Both the position numbers and the translations under genes were made by a program. Below, piece after piece: positions 6,434 through 8,522 of a stretch of 8,522 bases of DNA. Position 1 is the stretch's first letter, and every line of letters begins with the position of its first letter. The notes under the pieces were generated by a model. That model had not been told where the DNA came from. It ran no database searches and saw only the letters and a list, made by a program, of their open reading frames with translations. Origin of the DNA: Pseudomonadota bacterium (GTDB taxonomy: Bacteria; Pseudomonadota; Alphaproteobacteria; Rhizobiales; Devosiaceae); the NCBI GenBank assembly GCA_023437755.1, contig JAEZFJ010000456.1, positions 1-8,522 on the forward strand. The letters run 5' to 3'.

Positions 6434-7125
6434 GCAGCGTTCTTGGTCGCAACCTGATTGAGGTTCTGCGGGCGGTCGCGCCACTGCTTGCGACAGTCTG
6501 CGTGTTGCAGTTCACCCTGGTGTGGGCGCCGCTCGAGCTTTTTGGGCAGTTTCTTGCCGGAACAGTTCTTGCTGTTGCCGGCATGGTGCTGCTGTTCGTC
6601 GGCATCGATCTCGGTCTGTTGCCGATGGGCCGGTTTGTCGGGGCTGAATTGCCGAAGCGAGGCTCGATGGCGCTGATTGCGGTCGTAGCTTTCGCGGTCG
6701 GCTTTGCGCTGACCGTGGCCGAACCCGACGTCATGGTGCTGGCCGAGCAGGTTCAGAAGGCGTCCTCTGGGCAAATACCGGCGGCAGCCGTGCTCTACAG
6801 CACGGCAATGGGGGTGGCGATCCTGACCGCTGTGGCGCTCCCCCGCATCGTGTTTGGCTGGTCGATCAAGATTGTCGTGGTGCTGCTTTTTGGAGCGATG
6901 CTGCTGCTGACGGCGTTTGCGCCGGCAGACTTCGTGCCGCTGGCGTACGACGCCGGCAGCGTGACCACGGGAGTGCTGACCGCCCCTGTGATTATCGCCC
7001 TTGCCATGGGGCTGAGCACCGTGCTCGCCGGGCGAGACAGCGTGGCCGACGGGTTCGGCGTTCTCGGCCTTGCTTCGCTGGGCGCCGTGCTGGCGGTGCT
7101 GGTCATGGCGCTTGTGTGGCCATGA
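6430..7125 (+). CDS. DUF1538 membrane protein, first subunit
   Basis: 231-residue inner-membrane protein of the DUF1538 family, function unknown and presumed transport-related. Hydrophobic segments lie near 13-33, 41-63, 80-98, 116-136, 145-163, 178-200 and 209-229. Family motifs: EPDVMVLAEQV (98-108), YDAGSVTTG (173-181) and DGFGVLGLASLG (207-218). Acidic and glycine-rich motifs between or within membrane segments suggest a substrate or ion path; this is inference. The ATG at 6430 starts shortly before the first membrane segment. A GTG at 6388 in frame would add 14 polar residues and lacks a well-spaced Shine-Dalgarno, so it is less likely. The stop overlaps the start of the next gene (ATGA at 7122-7125), which indicates translational coupling to the paralogous second subunit. 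A perfect FNR box lies 93 bases upstream. Confidence 0.88.
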   Translation: MSSVLGRNLIEVLRAVAPLLATVCVLQFTLVWAPLELFGQFLAGTVLAVAGMVLLFVGIDLGLLPMGRFVGAELPKRGSMALIAVVAFAVGFALTVAEPDVMVLAEQVQKASSGQIPAAAVLYSTAMGVAILTAVALPRIVFGWSIKIVVVLLFGAMLLLTAFAPADFVPLAYDAGSVTTGVLTAPVIIALAMGLSTVLAGRDSVADGFGVLGLASLGAVLAVLVMALVWP

Positions 7126-7847
7126 CGACCGACTGGCTTCAGCATATCGGGGATCTTGCTCTGGGCGTGCTGGTTGCCGTGCTGCCGCTCATGGCGCTCT
7201 TTGTGGTGTTCCAGTTGCTCGTGTTACGACTGCCGCGGAGGCAGGTGCGCGACATCCTCGTGGGCACCACGGTTGCGGGGGTTGGCCTGTTTCTGTTCCT
7301 GCTCGGCGTGCAGATCGCCTTTCTTCCGTTTGGCCAGGTAATCGGGGAACGACTGGGCGAGTTGTCGTCGCCCTGGATAATGGCCGGTGTCGGTGCGGTT
7401 CTGGGGCTTACCACCGCCTGGGGCGAGCCGGCAGTTCGGGTGCTGGCCGATCAGGTCGAAGAGGCCAGTCATAGCGCCATCAAGGGTTGGCTGGTCCTCT
7501 ACAGCGTATCGCTCGGAGTCGCCGCATGGGTGGCTGTGGGGATGCTGCGGATCGCCTACGGAATTCCGCTGACCTGGCTGGTGGTGCCGGGATATGCCGC
7601 CGCCATCGCAATGGTGATCGTCTGCGACCGAAAGTTCCTGGGTATTGCCATAGACGCGGGTGGGGTCGCTACTGGTCCACTCGCCAACACCTTCCTGCTG
7701 GCGGTGGCGCTGGGGGCAGCTTCCGCTACCGGACAGGATCCACTCGTTGTCGGCCTCGGTTTTGTGGCCCTGATCGCATTGGCCCCCATTCTCTCCGTTC
7801 TCGCTTTAGGGCTGGTGATCCAATTCACCACCAAATCCAAGGAGTAG
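7122..7847 (+). CDS. DUF1538 membrane protein, second subunit
   Basis: 241-residue paralogue of the preceding protein. The same motifs occur in the same order: GEPAVRVLADQVEEAS (101-116), IDAGGVATGP (177-186) and GLGFVALIALAPILSVL (211-227). About seven hydrophobic segments can be drawn, near 11-34, 49-69, 86-100, 122-141, 150-168, 182-203 and 208-234. Two tandem copies with matching motifs suggest that they form a heterodimer with pseudo-symmetry; this is inference. ATG at 7122 overlaps the previous stop; a GTG at 7116 in the same frame would add two residues. The C-terminus ends in a short charged tail (TTKSKE). AAGGAG at its very end (7839-7844) serves as the ribosome binding site of the PII gene, so the three genes are tightly linked. 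Family function is unknown. Confidence 0.88.
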   Translation: MTTDWLQHIGDLALGVLVAVLPLMALFVVFQLLVLRLPRRQVRDILVGTTVAGVGLFLFLLGVQIAFLPFGQVIGERLGELSSPWIMAGVGAVLGLTTAWGEPAVRVLADQVEEASHSAIKGWLVLYSVSLGVAAWVAVGMLRIAYGIPLTWLVVPGYAAAIAMVIVCDRKFLGIAIDAGGVATGPLANTFLLAVALGAASATGQDPLVVGLGFVALIALAPILSVLALGLVIQFTTKSKE

Positions 7848-7851
7848 TTCA

Positions 7852-8181
7852 ATGCAGGACCCACATCTCATCGTCACCATTGTCCGCAAGGGTTGGGGCG
7901 AGGCCATCCTGGAGGCGACCATGGCCGCGGGTGCACATGGCGGCACCATCATTCCGGCGCGCGGAATCGGCAAGAACGAGCAGCAGCGCGTTTTCGGAAT
8001 ACAGATTGAGCCGGAAAAAGAGATCGTGTTGACGCTGGTCCCCGGGGAGATCAAGGCCGACATCCTGCGCGAGGCTGAACGAGCTGGTGAACTCGACGCG
8101 CCTGGGAAAGGCCTTGCCTTCGTTCTTCGCGCGCAGGACGTGCTCGGGGTGGTCCACCTAGTCAGTGATCAGGATGGCTGA
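7852..8181 (+). CDS. PII-family signalling protein lacking the uridylylation tyrosine
   Basis: 109-residue, cytosolic, presumably trimeric nucleotide-binding protein of the PII (GlnB) superfamily. The fold is recognisable from HLIVTIVRKGWGEAILEA (5-22), GAHGGTIIPARGIG (27-40), EPEKEIVLTLVP (53-64) and GELDAPGKGLAFVLRA (79-94). The T-loop, about residues 37-54 (RGIGKNEQQRVFGIQIEP), has no tyrosine, so control by GlnD uridylylation at the usual Y51 is not expected. The B-loop reads DAPGKG in place of the GlnB-type TGxxGDGK, placing it in a divergent PII branch. The start has AAGGAG at 7839-7844 with 7-base spacing, and the preceding gene's TAG lies between the two. Position directly after two DUF1538 genes suggests that it gates or senses for that membrane complex, as GlnK does for AmtB and SbtB for SbtA; this is an inference by analogy. 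Confidence 0.92.
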   Translation: MQDPHLIVTIVRKGWGEAILEATMAAGAHGGTIIPARGIGKNEQQRVFGIQIEPEKEIVLTLVPGEIKADILREAERAGELDAPGKGLAFVLRAQDVLGVVHLVSDQDG

Positions 8182-8219
8182 CTACAAGTTGTTGCCCAGC
8201 CGACGACCGGCACCTCCGC
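8182..8219. other. Short gap between convergent genes
   Basis: Only 38 bases separate the PII stop from the receiver-protein stop. A four-pair hairpin (GCCG-ACGAC-CGGC, 8199-8211... counted with a 5-base loop) is the only structure and lacks a T-run, so no clear intrinsic terminator is visible for either operon. Confidence 0.4.
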
Positions 8220-8522
8220 TCACAAGCTGAGCATCTCCCGCGCCCGATATGGCTTGCCAAAAAAGCGGCTCTTCTGCGGGAGGTCGGCAATCTGCACCTT
8301 GCGGCGGCCGGAGGTTACGATGATCCGGATCGGAGGCCAGCGGTCGCGCACCGCTGCAGCGAGCTTGAGGCCATCCATGCTCCCCGGCATGTCCAAGTCG
8401 GTGAACATCACCTGTATGTCAGCATTGCTCGCGAGCAGGTCGATCGCCGCGTTGGCGTCTTCCGCCTCCAGCACTGTGAATCCGAGATCCCGCAGCTGGT
8501 CCGACACATCCATGCGCACGAG
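8220..8522 (-). CDS. Single-domain response regulator (receiver), 5' end outside the window
   Basis: The last 100 residues of a CheY-like receiver domain with no output domain before the stop at 8220-8222. The frame is open to the right edge (LVRMDVSDQL...), and a typical receiver would need about 10-20 more residues with the acidic pocket (usually VVEDEP). Numbering from the first visible residue: FTDLDMPGSMDG contains the phosphoacceptor aspartate D42, IVTSG the conserved T70/S71, and FFGKPY the invariant lysine K90. Known relatives act as phosphate-accepting partners of histidine kinases, often in stress signalling in alphaproteobacteria. The ATG and GTG codons close to the edge lie inside the domain and are unlikely to be the true start. 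It converges on the PII operon and its partner kinase is not in the window. Confidence 0.9.
   Translation of the reverse strand, partial: LVRMDVSDQLRDLGFTVLEAEDANAAIDLLASNADIQVMFTDLDMPGSMDGLKLAAAVRDRWPPIRIIVTSGRRKVQIADLPQKSRFFGKPYRAREMLSL

Noticed and set aside
1..8522. Mobile elements, CRISPR arrays, tRNA or rRNA genes
   Set aside because: I saw no regularly spaced repeats, no transposase-like or integrase-like frames, and no tRNA or rRNA signature on either strand.

Overview
The window looks like chromosome of a G+C-rich alphaproteobacterium, probably of the Rhizobiales/Hyphomicrobiales type. Pointers to this are an N-terminally extended cbb3 oxidase subunit, FNR/FixK-type palindromes, an L,D-transpeptidase of the SSGC variant, and a stand-alone receiver protein of a style common in that order. 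The genus cannot be named from the sequence alone.

Layout. From the left edge, on the minus strand, lies the 5' two-thirds of ccoN (cbb3 cytochrome c oxidase catalytic subunit), running off the window. Upstream of it is a 415-base gap with an FNR/FixK-like box, a perfect 8-bp inverted repeat and the strong terminator of the next gene. Then, all on the minus strand, come an L,D-transpeptidase lipoprotein, a small secreted three-cysteine protein of unknown function, an SDR dehydrogenase, and a 893-residue fusion of an ADP-forming acyl-CoA synthetase with a GNAT acetyltransferase (PatZ/Pat type). A perfect FNR box (TTGATTTCGATCAA) lies in the divergent gap upstream of the Pat-like gene. To its right, on the plus strand, is a compact three-gene operon of two paralogous DUF1538 membrane proteins and a PII-like signalling protein. 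The window ends with the 3' part of a convergent single-domain response regulator.

How it fits together. Two FNR-type boxes tie the cbb3 oxidase, the Pat-like/SDR pair and/or the DUF1538-PII operon to low oxygen. The Pat-like gene and the SDR gene are 19 bases apart and probably co-transcribed. The DUF1538 genes overlap by ATGA, and the PII gene follows 4 bases after the second one, so the three products are probably made together. The least characterised part is the DUF1538-DUF1538-PII module. It looks like a two-subunit membrane transporter or channel with a dedicated PII regulator that lacks the usual uridylylation tyrosine, and it may have a 12-codon leader ORF coupled to its first gene. 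The substrate is not known.
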